A DNA stretch of 64,000 nt from Ecdyonurus torrentis (Eukaryota; Arthropoda; Insecta; Ephemeroptera; Heptageniidae). Positions 20,001 to 34,860 of the stretch are shown here, piece after piece. The notes beneath the pieces were generated by a model. That model did not search any database and was not told the DNA's origin. It saw nothing but the letters and a program-made list of their open reading frames with translations. The position numbers and the translations under genes were made by a program. The first letter of the stretch is position 1. Every line of letters begins with the position of its first letter. The stretch spans positions 15,382,943-15,446,942 of the forward strand of contig OX439132.1 of assembly GCA_949318235.1 (NCBI GenBank), in the 5' to 3' direction.

Positions 20001-21160
20001 GAGTCCTAGGTAAAAGGCAAAACAGGTCTAAGTCTGATGCTGTTTTTTAATATTGTGCCTGTAATGCAGTGTGAGAACATGAGATACTAGGTACCGGTAT
20101 ATTGTATTATATTGACACAGTATCCATATCCTTTTGACATCGATTTTATATATAATATATATATACATACATATCATGACGCTATAAATCCCTTTCGGGG
20201 TAAGCCAACAACACAGATGTTTTATCCTGACCCAGTGATAGACCTCCACAACCTCCTATTCTGACATACTTCACTTGCTTCCGCCAGTCTCATACCTTGT
20301 TTCATACATTTCCTTTTGCATTTCATACTGCGTACATTCTTATTTTTCAAACATCTTCCAACCACCTCAGACCATGATGTTTTAGGCCTGCCTCTATCTC
20401 TCCTTCCATCCACTCTACTATGAAATACCTGCTTTGCTATTCTTTCATCACCCATTCTCTCAACATGACCAAACCACCGTAATACACTGTTCTCATACTT
20501 CTCAGTCACAGTTTCTTTTACTCCTACTATTTTTTTACTACTATACCTACTATATTTATATATATACAGTATGTAGCACTTGTCTACAGAAGAACATTTA
20601 ATCATAAGTCCCAATTAACTATAACAAATTGTAGAATCCTCAAAATTTATTAATTTTCAATTCAAGGTGTTCTAATTTCTCCTACTATTGCCATCAAGAT
20701 ACCTAGCTAGAGACATAATCGTGATAAAGCTCTTGTTGTTGTTTTCTTTTCTGTGATAAAATATGTTAACCAAAATAGTTTTTAAGTTCCTGAAATCAGT
20801 TATTGATAATAATGTATTGTAGCTGTTTTATAACTGACTGATCTGTTCATATTAATAATAGCCTATAATTTTATTTTTACAGACTTCACTCATTCCTGCC
20901 CTATTATTATTCCATAAAGGGAAAAAGTAAAGATGGATTCACCTACGTGCTTTACATCAATGGTGGACATCCCCCATGGAGTTTATAATATCCTTTTCAA
21001 GCATATTCTGTGATAGATTTTTAATATTTTATCTTGCAGTTTAAATATTTGTAGTTTCAATGGAGATATTGTTGGATTGAGAGAAAATTGTCTGAATTTA
21101 TTTCTAGCATTGTAATTAATCATGGTTGTGATTTTGATTTTGATATATATATATATATAT

Positions 21161-21255
<95 letters not shown>

Positions 21256-22502
21256 TATGAAAAATTTAAAAGAAAAGAACTAAAGAAAACCTAGCTGAGC
21301 CATACCATAGTGAAGAGCATACCAAAATATTTCCAAGCCTTAGTGAAAATGTTGCTAGCATAGAGATAATATAAATACATGTTGGATAGCATTATTCTCT
21401 AAACTCAAAGAGAAATGGAGTATATGTGTGTGTGTCTTTATTGGTCCTTGCAGAATCAGAGTGAAACTGAATGATTATAGGCCTATATGTTTATTACCTC
21501 TGTGCTAGCAAGATTTTTAACTAACCTCTAGGACTCTCTTCACTATGGCAAGGTTTTCATATTACAGGTTTCCTTTATCCTTTTCTATTAAAGTAAACTA
21601 TTGTGGTTAGGAATGATAAATTTGAAAGAAAAATGTAGGAGAAAAACAGCAAGATCCTTCCTTAGTGAAGAGAGTTCAATAGTTGCATAAAAATTTTGCT
21701 AGGACAAAGGTTAAAAAAAAAATTAAAAAAAAAAAAAGATAGCTATCAGCACTAAACTCCAAGAGAAATGGAGTGTGTTATGTTATGCCTCTGTCAGTCG
21801 TAACAAACTTGAGGAGAAACTATGAATGGTTATTCAGTTTTTCTCCGAGTCTGTAAGGACTGACAAAGGCATAGCCTGCCTTTTTTTTTTTCTCTTGGAG
21901 CTTTCTAGTGCCAAAAGCTATCCAATATGCTAGCGTAATTTCCCCTAAACTATTGGACTCTCTTCACTAAGGAAAGCCCTTGCTGGTTTTCTCTTATCCC
22001 TTTCTTTCAAATTTATCATAATTTTTATTTTTAATAAATATTAGGAAAAAAAATTCTATACGATAGTTGATAATTTGATAGAAAGACACATAGATAGATT
22101 AGGAAAAATTGGGGAATGGGAGATAGTTGAGCTTACACTGACAGGACGCAAGGTAGATAAATTATTCTAACACAGGCCAAAATTTATGTGTTTTTCTATC
22201 AAATCTTTTATAATTATTAAATTTTATTTTTGCTTCTATTTAGCTTGATATTTTCATTTTTGTGTAGAAATAGAAAGGATGTTTGATTGAAAATAGAGAG
22301 ATTTATTATTATTATTACTTGAATGTAAGAATATTTCCTTGACTAGCACACTGATTATGTGAAGTACTACTGTGGAGTGGTGGTTCACGCAGACCCCTGC
22401 TATGTACCTGCATGGATGTGGGCTCAGCTGCAAGGTATGGCTGGCTGGGCATGGCCTCGGATCAGTCGTGTTGCTCACAATACAGCAGCACTCTTCTACT
22501 AG
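16864..22502 (+). CDS. NAA60: N-alpha-acetyltransferase 60 (Golgi GNAT acetyltransferase)
   Basis: Six exons: 16864-16880 (ATG), 16954-17047, 17130-17294, 17670-17896, 20883-20987 and 22352-22502 (TAG). They total 759 nt, 252 aa; human NAA60 has 242. Key segments are CQDWFPIDYPDSWYKDITSD, IGLVVAEIK, VGYILSLGV (catalytic Tyr of the family), the acetyl-CoA loop RRNGIASLLL, LHVLTTNTAAIHFYE (catalytic His) and GFTYVLYINGGHPPW. Family members acetylate N-termini of membrane proteins facing the cytosol and anchor by a C-terminal amphipathic region, here the Trp-rich tail (AWMWAQLQGMAGWAWPRI). If exon 5 is read through, the protein stops two residues after HPPW. Splicing an AT-AC intron (20988-22351) instead continues with LYDYVKYY, matching the human ILDYIQHL region. 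Intron 4 holds a nested transposon stack. Confidence 0.95.
18784..19755 (-). mobile_element. Penelope-like element 3' fragment with 14-bp TSD
   Basis: The fragment is flanked by TTTCATTGCAAGTT on both sides (18770-18783 and 19756-19769). Read on the minus strand it begins AAAGAAAAGGATAGAAAAACC, runs through the GIY-YIG coding region (about 19735 to 19140) and a G/C-skewed 3' UTR, and ends CCTAACCGCGATGGTTTTTTCC near 18795. The first 21 bases recur in inverted form at 18826, so the fragment has terminal inverted repeats. A tail-only relative lies at about 36573-36825. Confidence 0.85.
19140..19735 (-). pseudogene. Penelope-like reverse transcriptase C-terminus: GIY-YIG endonuclease (5' truncated)
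   Basis: One open frame on the minus strand, entered upstream without an ATG, reads PPIAFRQPPNIKAILSHTD, then a Cys-rich linker (SFPCQNNGKQ, RRCDTC), NVIYKLECTQH, CQAFYIGLTTQKARDRMNGH, KPVAEHAASHGI and a tail ending GLPGLNIR. This is the linker and GIY-YIG endonuclease arrangement of canonical Penelope-like elements: the YIG motif, the Arg of KARDRM and the Glu of VAEHA are all present. No stop codon interrupts about 195 residues. The reverse transcriptase part is missing and an in-frame TAG lies at the 5' junction. The fragment cannot encode a whole polyprotein. Confidence 0.88.
19989..20031 (+). ncRNA. Decayed hammerhead ribozyme copy
   Basis: The stem I strand GCCTTA and the CTGATGA core survive. 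Stem II is broken (GTCC against AGGC) and the GAAA block reads CAAAAC. TCTAAG remains of the cleavage side. It is predicted inactive. Confidence 0.75.
20222..20614 (-). pseudogene. LINE-type reverse transcriptase C-terminal fragment
   Basis: A 130-codon frame on the minus strand holds NSVLRWFGHVERMGDERIAK, then GRRDRGRPKTSWSEVV. This is the conserved post-RT segment of non-LTR retrotransposon ORF2 proteins. The reverse transcriptase core is absent. It interrupts the hammerhead repeat copy in NAA60 intron 4. Confidence 0.8.
21142..21247. repeat. (TA)n microsatellite
   Basis: Nearly pure TA dinucleotides inside the NAA60 AT-AC intron. Confidence 0.95.
21264..21590. repeat. Decayed foldback repeat
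   Basis: The left arm (AAAACCTAGCTGAGCCATAC, TAGTGAAGAG) and right arm (CTCTTCACTATGGCAAGGTTTT, TATCCTTTTCT) are partly inverted. It resembles the foldback directly downstream and, through the AAAAGGATA ends, the 3558 palindrome. Confidence 0.6.
21613..22019. repeat. 407-bp foldback repeat
   Basis: The ends ATGATAAATTTGAAAGAAA and TTTCTTTCAAATTTATCAT are inverted. The arms continue with CCTTAGTGAAGAGAGT and the CTCCAAGAGAAA / CTCTTGGAG pair. There is no coding content. It lies in the NAA60 AT-AC intron. Confidence 0.8.
22075..22200. mobile_element. Short repeat, GGGGAATGGGAGAT family
   Basis: The stretch contains AAATTGGGGAATGGGAGATAG and TTCTAACACAGGCC between short inverted ends (GATAGAAAGACACATA, TATGTGTTTTTCTATC). 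Relatives are at 6656-6790, 7905-8130 and 24750-24958. Confidence 0.65.
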
Positions 22503-24122
22503 ACAACACAGTGAACAGGTTTTTGTCTTACGTTAGAATTTAATTTTTCGTAGCACAGTTTATAGGAAGCATGAGTTCAAAAAATTATACTGGATTTTTA
22601 AATATAAATTAAACATTTAAAGATTTACCAACAAATAGAATTTGAAAGAAATAATTGTGATATATGTAACTTCATTTTCGTATTTGTTAGTTTTTAAATA
22701 CCATGTTTTATAATATTAATACGATTTTTTCGTATAATACCCTTAAAAAATCAATGTAGTGCCAAAAGTGAACATTTCTCTCTAACATAAAGCTGCCCTC
22801 CTACATAAAATTAACAGTGAGTGGAGAAAAAAAAAATCTGGTTGTAATTTTTTGATCCTTTGCTTATCAAGATTATGAAATCACATAAACACATCGAAAT
22901 GTATTGTTAAATTATTTTATCAATTATATTTTATAAAAGTATAAATTCTTTAACTTCATTCCATTGTGTAAATATGTAAAAGTCTCTATTAATGTAAGAA
23001 TTTAATTTTTTTTTAAATAATCTTTAATTAATGTATGGATAATTCATTCTACAATGAAAGTATGGTTATTATGAAAGAGTCATATACTAACTGAAAATCA
23101 AACAATAATTGTTTTGTAGTTTTAAAATGTTATATTATTGGCAAAGTTTAATGTGCCATCCTATTTTTTATTTAAGCTCTCTTTCTCTACAGTATTTATT
23201 ATGTTGTTGAGTATTTTTGTAAATCAGGATTTGTTTTAGAATTTATTATAAGCAAAATATATATCATGCTATATTATTTTATCAAAATATATTCCAATTT
23301 ATTTAGTACACTATTTTCAACATTTTCTTTTTAGCAATATATCCTTTTTTATATATAAATAATTATGCAGTATATTAAGATAAGAAAATTTATTTTTAAA
23401 CTTATTGTTACATCAACAATAATTATATGTCTCTATATATTGAATTATCTAAATGATATCTGATCATTAATGGTATTCTATATCAAGAAATATGCTAATG
23501 GAAATATGGAAAATGCTAAATAGGCCTGTTTATATATAACAATAAAAATGATTGCTAAAACATTTACAGTGACAATATTTTAAATATTTCACTAGAAAAA
23601 AATCCCCATTCCCCCCCCCCCCCCCCCCCCCCCAATATTTCTCTAAACTTTTCATGGGTGTTCAATTTTTATGCACCAAAGTAAAAGGTATTTTGACACA
23701 AACCTTGAAACTAATGTTGTTCTCTTATTGCTATATAAGAACAGGCTTAATATTCATTTTAACATATTTAATGTTAACATATAACTTATTACTTTTTATT
23801 TCTCTGCCAAACATCACAATCAAAATTTGTATTTGTATTTTTTTTAAATTGATTAAAATTAAGAATTATACAATACTGCTTCCTCTAAACTTAATTGAAC
23901 TGTAATTTGTTGCATTATACTTTTACATGACATCTGTTAATTAATATCTATAAAATAATTCTGCCTCTATTTTTTATTTCAATATAAAAAATCAACTTTA
24001 CAGGAGACATATTTTTGTGACATTAAATAATTTTGGAATGTGAAGCCAAAGAATTAATTACACTTTTGTTTCATCCAGAGGTGATATAAAATAGTATAGC
24101 TAATGACTGTGACAGTTATCAC

Positions 24123-24156
<34 letters not shown>

Positions 24157-24516
24157 GGTCCACTACCAAGTTATAATTGTTTATAGCCTATTATAGTGTT
24201 ATTATGTAATGATATATTTCAATTGCTATTGCATCCAATCATAAATATTATTTTTTACTTTGTCTTATCATGTTATTATTATGTATTATTAACATTATAA
24301 AAAAAAATAACACAGTATATCATGCTAATTATACACTTTATTTAACTTGCTATCAAGTTATTTATGTATTATCTTTTTACTGATATGGTTATTATTAGAT
24401 GTTCCTTCTTCAAAAGTGACAGATTTTTTGTATAATATCATTTTAATTTAATTCATCAGTATATACATTACAAATATAAATAAATATATACTGTATGTGT
24501 GTGTGTATAGATAGAT

Positions 24517-24562
<46 letters not shown>

Positions 24563-24574
24563 AATATATATATA

Positions 24575-24658
<84 letters not shown>
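24517..24658. repeat. (TA)n microsatellite with GATA and CA flanks
   Basis: (GATA)n leads into (TA)n, broken by TAGGGTAAATA, then (CA)n. Confidence 0.95.
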
Positions 24659-24661
<3 letters not shown>

Positions 24662-24749
24662 CACACACACACATTTTAATGGAAAGAAGAAAATATGTTA
24701 ATTTTTTATTCTTCTTATGAAAATTAAGGGAAATTTAACTTTGTGATAG

Positions 24750-24958
24750 TTGATCGATATAAAGATTGTACAAAGAAAAGCACATTGATACATTAGAAAA
24801 TTGGGGAATGGAAGATTGAGCTGTAACTAACAGTAACACCTTGTGTGTGAGAATATTGTAATAATCCAGTCCAAAATTAAACACTTGTAATTTCAGTCTC
24901 GATCTCCCATTCCCCAATTTTTCAATTCTACTGTATATGTGTTTTACTATCAATCTTT
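24750..24958. mobile_element. Foldback MITE, GGGGAATGG-AGAT family
   Basis: The left arm (GATCGATATAAAGATTG, AAAATTGGGGAATGGAAGAT) faces the right arm (CGATCTCCCATTCCCCAATTTTT, ACTATCAATC). It is the most complete member of this family in the window. Confidence 0.7.
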
Positions 24959-25613
24959 TTTTTTTTTTTTTTTTTTTTTCTTCTTCTTCTTCTTCTTCTT
25001 TGTTATTGGTGCTATTTGTCTTAATTTTGTTATCCTATAGTTCTTTTCAATACATTGACAACTTCCCCCACAAATTTTGTATTTAAACCGTCAGAGTATG
25101 CATTTTTTAACAGTAATTGAATTTTATGAGCATATTATATACTATTATTACTACTTAATTCCTTTAGACACAGCTATTTTTTAATAATATGAAATAGTAG
25201 CTGTCATTATTATTATTACTTTATAATTGAATTTTTGAAGAGTATCTTGAAAAAATGCATCACTCTATGCATTTTGATGCAACACTAAACTTTTTAGTGG
25301 TTTAAAAAAATGTGGATTGATTATTAAATCAATGCCCCATATTAAAAGAGCTACTACTGTACCACTATTTTTATTATTATTATTTTAAACTGATATTTAG
25401 AAATTAGTAGTTAGAGATTAACTTGTTGAATTGAAAATTAATAAAATGTGAAGATTCTCTAATTTATATAGTAAATTGAGACGAGAGGGACAGAATAATT
25501 TAGCTAGTTAAAAATATACGTCAATATAAAGTACAATAGGCCTATCATCTCTAGTTCTCACATTACATTAAATCAAATGCACAACATTATAAAACAGCAT
25601 CAGACTTACTCAT

Positions 25614-25659
25614 GGCCTTTGACTGGTTTCATCCTTTACCTAGGGCTCTTCAGTAAGGC
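25614..25659 (-). ncRNA. Decayed hammerhead ribozyme copy (minus)
   Basis: On the minus strand: AGCCTTA, core CTGAAGA instead of CTGATGA, stem II GCCC/GGAT, an intact GAAA, then CCAGTC. The core change at G8 and the weak stem II predict loss of activity. Confidence 0.7.
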
Positions 25660-25782
25660 TCGACAGAGAGCTCTGAACAGATAAAGATGGCTCACACCAC
25701 ATCTGCTAACTGACTGACCACAGTTCAGCCAGTTAGCAGATGTGGTGTGAGCCATCTCTATCTGTACAGAGCTCTCTGCCAA

Positions 25783-25826
25783 GCCTTACTGATGAGTCCT
25801 AGGTAAAGGACAAAACCGGTCAAAGG
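25783..25826 (+). ncRNA. Decayed hammerhead ribozyme, G12A
   Basis: GCCTTA, CTGATGA, GTCC-TAGGTAAA-GGAC and CCGGTC are intact. The GAAA block reads AAAA, replacing the catalytic G12, and AAAGGC weakens the base of stem I. It is predicted inactive. Confidence 0.78.
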
Positions 25827-25883
25827 CTGTGGTCTTAGCAGATGTGGCATGAGCCATCTCTATGTGTACAGAGCTCTCTGACA

Positions 25884-25928
25884 AGTCTTACTGATGAGTC
25901 CTAGGTAAAGGACAAAATCGGTCAAAAG
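25884..25928 (+). ncRNA. Decayed hammerhead ribozyme, G12A, second tandem copy
   Basis: GTCTTA, CTGATGA and GTCC-TAGGTAAA-GGAC, then AAAA instead of GAAA, then TCGGTC. It shares the G12A change with the copy 101 bp upstream, so the change preceded the tandem duplication. Confidence 0.76.
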
Positions 25929-26215
25929 CCATGAGTAAGTCTGATGCTGTATTATAATGTTGTGCCTTTGATGTAGTGTGAGAACGTGAGATGCAAGGCA
26001 TGTTGTATTTTATATTGGCACTGTATCCTCATCCTTTAACGTCTATTTTTAACTAGCTCACGCTAGATTGTTTGTTCCCACTCGCCCCAATTTACTATAG
26101 GCCTATAAATTGAGAATCTATGGGTTTTAATAATTTTCAATTCAACAAGCTCTAATCTCTGCCTACCATTTTCTAAATATTTTTTACTACTAACCGCGAT
26201 ATTTTTTTTTTCCTT

Positions 26216-26960
26216 ATACATATATTTTTTTTAACACTGAGAAATATATTTAATTTTTATTTGCCATAATGTTGTTCATATTGTTTGACTTTGAAATAGC
26301 ATTAGCTGTTTTTTGTCAACAGTATTGCATAATTAAAAAAAAAGTAAAATAACAAACAAGCACCATTAAAAAATTGGTATACATAAATTACATTATATAT
26401 TCACAAGAGTATTTAATGTTACCTTTATTCAGAGAGCCCCTAGATTTTTAGCTCTATGTAATGTTAAATTAATAAAATACTATACTTGTCACGTTTACTC
26501 TAGTTAGTAAAACAATACATCTTTATATATTATAATATAAATGAATATATAATATGCAACGTATTTCATTATAATTATAAAGTAAAAATAAATTATTAGT
26601 ATTATTTTAAGGGTTTATTATATTAATAATACTGGTTATTTGTTTTAGTTTAAGTAATAAAAAAAAAATGTTTTTATAAGATGAAATTATTATTTATTTT
26701 TTAAAATGAACACGTTATATTGATAAAGAAAAATTCATCAATACAGAATTATACAGACTGTTACTATAGATTTAGCACAACTTAAAAAAAAAGAAAGAAA
26801 TGTAACAAGAAAAGGAAATAAATTTAAAAAATTTAAAAATATTGTGAAATGCTGTTGAAGTGGCACAAATGTAATAATAATAATAAGAACTATTATATAG
26901 TTATGACTTATGTACTGAAATTGATGAATACATGAGATACATATGAGCTAAATTGTTGTT
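26216..26960. other. Intergenic, PRPF40 3' flank
   Basis: Very AT-rich; it contains the PRPF40 3' UTR on the minus strand. No other feature was seen. Confidence 0.5.
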
Positions 26961-31703
<4,743 letters not shown>

Positions 31704-32618
31704 TTTTCCTTGCTAAGTTGCGTTTCTGATCTGAAGTACTGAAACCAAATATTTTAAAATTAAAAATAAAGTTAGTATAAAAGTAGTAATAATAAACTAG
31801 TCACCCAAAACTTGACTATGTATGTATGCAATGCATATGAATCATAAGCAATTTAACACTATAAACATTATGTAAACAGCGGTAAGCAACTGAGGGAGCG
31901 TCAGGGAGCACAAAAGCACAACAACGCGCAATGTTAAGCATGTTTAGATTTGATGAATTCAGACACCCTTTCTAAGGTATATATATCTACATATATACCG
32001 AGGCTGGCGTGATTGAGGAGACCAACTAAATTCAGTAAAAAAAACTTGGTCACTGCTTGATCAAAAGGAGTAACGCCACTTTTCGCCACGATGGGTTTTT
32101 TACCTAAGCTTTGCTATGTACATAGATTTACAGAATTAAATATATGTATAATCTACAACTTACCCGTGCTATTGAACATGAATATAGTTAATTACTTGCA
32201 GTAATACATAAAAAAACAATAAAAATTGTTTAGAAATGCGGTGTTTTGCTATTCTGCCAGAGAGGAGGGGGGGGTTATTTGAGCACAGTACCAACATTAA
32301 AAAAAATACATTGTCCTAAATACAAGAAAATAAAATATAAATTATAATTTAAAAATATAATAGATACGTTTGAATTATTATTCAGTATAAATTAATGAAA
32401 TATTACAAGTTCAGTTAATTTTTATTTCTTTTTAATCATGCTGGTACTCTACTGCCCTGCTGTGACGTCATCGTTAATGACGTCATAATTTGTTTTGTTG
32501 CTGTTTGCTGTTGCTGGCTGCTGCAGGAAAAATCGGGAAGTGTAAAATACAATATAGTTTTGTGTCCGTAATTTTATAAATTATCCAATTATTAGTTGAA
32601 ACATTCAGTGTTTTAACC
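31704..32618. promoter_or_regulatory. Bidirectional promoter interval, PRPF40 / SYF2
   Basis: This 915-bp interval separates the two divergent start codons. Near the SYF2 side, TGACGTCATCG and TGACGTCATAA (32462-32472 and 32478-32488) are two CRE/ATF-type palindromes six bases apart, about 130-160 bp upstream of the SYF2 ATG. A G-run lies near 32270. No TATA box is obvious. Co-regulation of the two genes is inference. Confidence 0.55.
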
Positions 32619-34394
32619 ATGGAAGCTGAAGCTAGTAGTTCGAGCAGCGGAATGAGCTTTAAAGAAAAACAAGCGGAGAGGATGAAAAAGCTGAGGGACC
32701 TACATTCGAAACGGGTAAAAAGTTAACCTTGCATGGCTACACTTTCTATGAATGATGTTCTACGTATTAGATTTATTTTCATTCATGGCGTTTAATATTA
32801 ATGGTACATATATATTATAGTTTTTAATGTTTTTATGTATGCATTGTAGAATGAAGCTCGTACCCTGAATCACCAGGAAGTAATCGAAGAAAATAAACGA
32901 AAGAATCTACCTTCGAATTTTGAGGCACGGAAGCGTAAAGCTGAATGGATTTTAAACGATGATAAGCAACGCAAAGAAGCTGAAGAAGAGGTGAGTAATT
33001 AAATATTTATAAGCCAAATAATATCCATCAATATTTTAGATAATTTGTACAATAAGTATGTACAGTATGTATGGTAATCAGTGGTGTACTGGTGTAACAT
33101 ACGGTATGTATTGTCCAAGACTAACAAGACCCATTATGTCAGTACTTGGATTGGATGGGTGAACGACTGTAAAAAGTCCCGTACTCATTCAAGTGCTGAA
33201 GCGTAGCTGTACTCACATGATGGCATGACCATGTGCTCCCTTAATTGGGTGCTGCCATCATGTGCGGCCGTTAAAACGGGAACACGATTTCAAGTTAACG
33301 AGCACTGGTCCGACCGTACACAGATTTGGTATTTGGAGCCCAAAATAGTGTAAGTGCGGGGTCTATACATTGTGTGTATGTATAGGAAGTTATTAGATAA
33401 CAGTTACAATGAAAATGATTTAAAAAATAGCATTCAATTGCTAAAAATACAGTAATACTAATATGTACACAAAACCCGCATGTGTGTGTGTTACAACAAC
33501 AAAATAATCATAATAAATGCCAACTAGACTCTTCTCTTGATGGATAATCTTGGTTAAATATACATTGTATTGACTTTTTTTTTTGTTTTTTTTTAGGGCG
33601 ATGACTATGATCGCGTTAAACTGCTGAATGTGAGTGCTGATGATGCCGAGAGATTGAATCGTAAAAAGAAGAAGAAAAACCCAGATCAAGGTTTTGCCAG
33701 CTACCAGCAAGCAACTGTCAGGTATGGTCATACATTCATTATGAAGTTTAACAAATAAGAACACACAATTATGATAATATATTTTACCATTCAAAAACTT
33801 GTGCTTAATTTGCAATATTGTTATAAGAAAAACAGAAGCTAAATTGGAATGGTCACAATCATGTGGGAGGGGGGGGGGGGGTGAGAAGAAGAATGGATTG
33901 TATATTTAAAATGTCTATGTGCATAATAACAAAATTAACTTTTCAATTACAGGCAGTATACTCGTCTCGTAAATAACATGAAGCCTGATCTGGAGCTCTA
34001 TGAACGACAGAAAGAGAAGGTTGGTGAGGAGGCTTTCTACTGCAACCCCAATACCATTCTTCATGGATTACATCAAGACACAGAAGCAGGCATTGATCGC
34101 ATGGTTACTGATCTAGAGAAACAGTAAGTTCAATAGTTTCTTCTTTTTTCTTTTCTTTCTTTTATTCTTTCTCCCCCCTCCCCCCATTCACAGTTCAAAG
34201 TAATGACACATTCTTTGTGTGTTTTCAGGATCTCTAAGCGTGAGAAGTACAGTCGTCGCAGAATGCACAATGATGATGCTGATATTGATTACATCAACGA
34301 GCGTAACATGAAATTCAACAGCAAGCTGGAACGTTTCTATGGAGAGTACACCACAGAAATCAAGCAAAACTTGGAGAGAGGAACAGCAGTTTGA
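32619..34394 (+). CDS. SYF2: Pre-mRNA-splicing factor SYF2
   Basis: Five exons: 32619-32714 (ATG), 32850-32990, 33597-33721, 33953-34123 and 34229-34394 (TGA). They total 699 nt, 232 aa, near the human length of about 243. Readable hallmarks are [19 protein letters not shown] (RNEAR-LNHQEV family block), [58 protein letters not shown] and the near-invariant end [14 protein letters not shown] with [15 protein letters not shown]2 is part of the Prp19/NTC-related complex in the activated spliceosome. The product is almost entirely helical and charged. The start gives a short Ser-rich N-terminus ([11 protein letters not shown]). A 5S-like fragment lies in intron 2. Confidence 0.97.
33085..33320 (+). 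mobile_element. Possible 5S rRNA-derived repeat (SINE3-like)
   Basis: GTCAGTACTTGG-ATTGG-ATGGGTGAACGACTG at about 33137-33169 resembles the box C region of animal 5S rRNA (GTTAGTACTTGGATGGGTGACC), with a small duplication. It continues with TGCTGAAGCGTAGCTG and an unrelated GC-richer tail. It could be a 5S pseudogene or a 5S-headed SINE; boundaries are uncertain. Confidence 0.4.
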
Positions 34395-34550
34395 AGCAAG
34401 TGTTTGGGACCTGAGTACTCATTTATTATAAGTACTGATTGCATGCCTACAATAATTATATATTTATAATTTGCAAAACATTATTATTTTTATACCATAA
34501 ATGTTTATGCAAACGCTGGAAATGTGTTTTTGTTCAACAATATAGCCTTG

Positions 34551-34855
34551 CTTAAAGGTGTAGAAAACCTTGAACAAAAAAAGTTGTGTAATATCTTAAC
34601 AAACCAACATTGATTTGGCCAGAGTCATTGATTTCTAATTTATTTTCCATTCACAAAATGATGCAAGCGGGCACTGGCTTGCTTGTTTCACAAGTGCGTG
34701 GACGAGGCGAGATGTGACATCAGTACCCCACTCGTGCCATTTTGTGAATGGAAGATAAATTAGAAATCAATGACTCTGGCCAAATCAACATTGATTTTCA
34801 GGTTTGTTAGGATATTATACAACTTTTTTGTTTAAAGGGGTTCTACGCCTTTAAG
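34551..34855. mobile_element. MITE with CTTAAAGG-type TIRs
   Basis: The ends CTTAAAGGTGTAGAAAACCTTGAAC and its complement (GGGGTTCTACGCCTTTAAG) are inverted. The inner arms share AATCAATGACTCTGGCCAAATC. Relatives are at 5752-6068 and 14150-14274. Confidence 0.85.
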
Positions 34856-34860
34856 GGGGG

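Larger units (their letters stand above)
18112..20700 (+). mobile_element. Hammerhead-type repeat copy, interrupted by two insertions
   Basis: The three pieces match the unit at 9083-9653 in order: 18112-18191, 19858-about 20150 and about 20605-20700. The first gap is a hAT-like element with a target duplication. The second contains a LINE coding fragment on the minus strand. The whole assembly lies inside NAA60 intron 4. Confidence 0.75.
20988..22351 (+). other. U12-type AT-AC intron of NAA60
   Basis: The donor is ATATCCTTTT (20988-20997), identical to the minor-spliceosome 5' splice consensus. TTTCCTTGAC (22334-22343) fits the U12 branch-site consensus with one R-position change, and the intron ends CAC just 9 nt after the likely branch A (22342). 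GT-AG alternatives break the reading frame. This joint gives codon TA|T and a tail aligned with human NAA60. The 1.36-kb intron contains a (TA)n tract and two foldback repeats. Confidence 0.85.
22503..25430. other. NAA60 3' flank, no gene seen
   Basis: AT-rich sequence that probably includes the NAA60 3' UTR. It contains a C homopolymer (about 23609-23633), poly(T) runs (about 24128-24157 and 24954-24980), a (TA)n tract (24517-24658) and one short foldback (about 24750-24958). No frame carries a recognisable protein. Confidence 0.6.
25430..26215. mobile_element. Inverted plus tandem hammerhead-repeat array
   Basis: A minus-strand copy (about 25430-25717) abuts plus-strand copies at the inverted junction CTAACTGACTGACCACAGTTCAGCCAGTTAG. 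The plus side carries two ribozyme segments about 101 bp apart, then one 3' segment ending ACTAACCGCGATATTTTTTT near 26205. The unit order matches 9083-9653. Head-to-head and tandem partial copies are typical of Penelope-like elements. Confidence 0.8.

Noticed and set aside
20883..20988. A short NAA60 ending ...GGHPPWSL at the TAA directly after exon 5
   Set aside because: The AT-AC intron with consensus donor and branch site restores a tail that aligns with human NAA60. The short form would be truncated relative to the family.
24120..24160. Poly(T) runs as evidence of processed pseudogenes
   Set aside because: No retroposed gene sequence is visible beside the runs. They may be simple homopolymer expansions.
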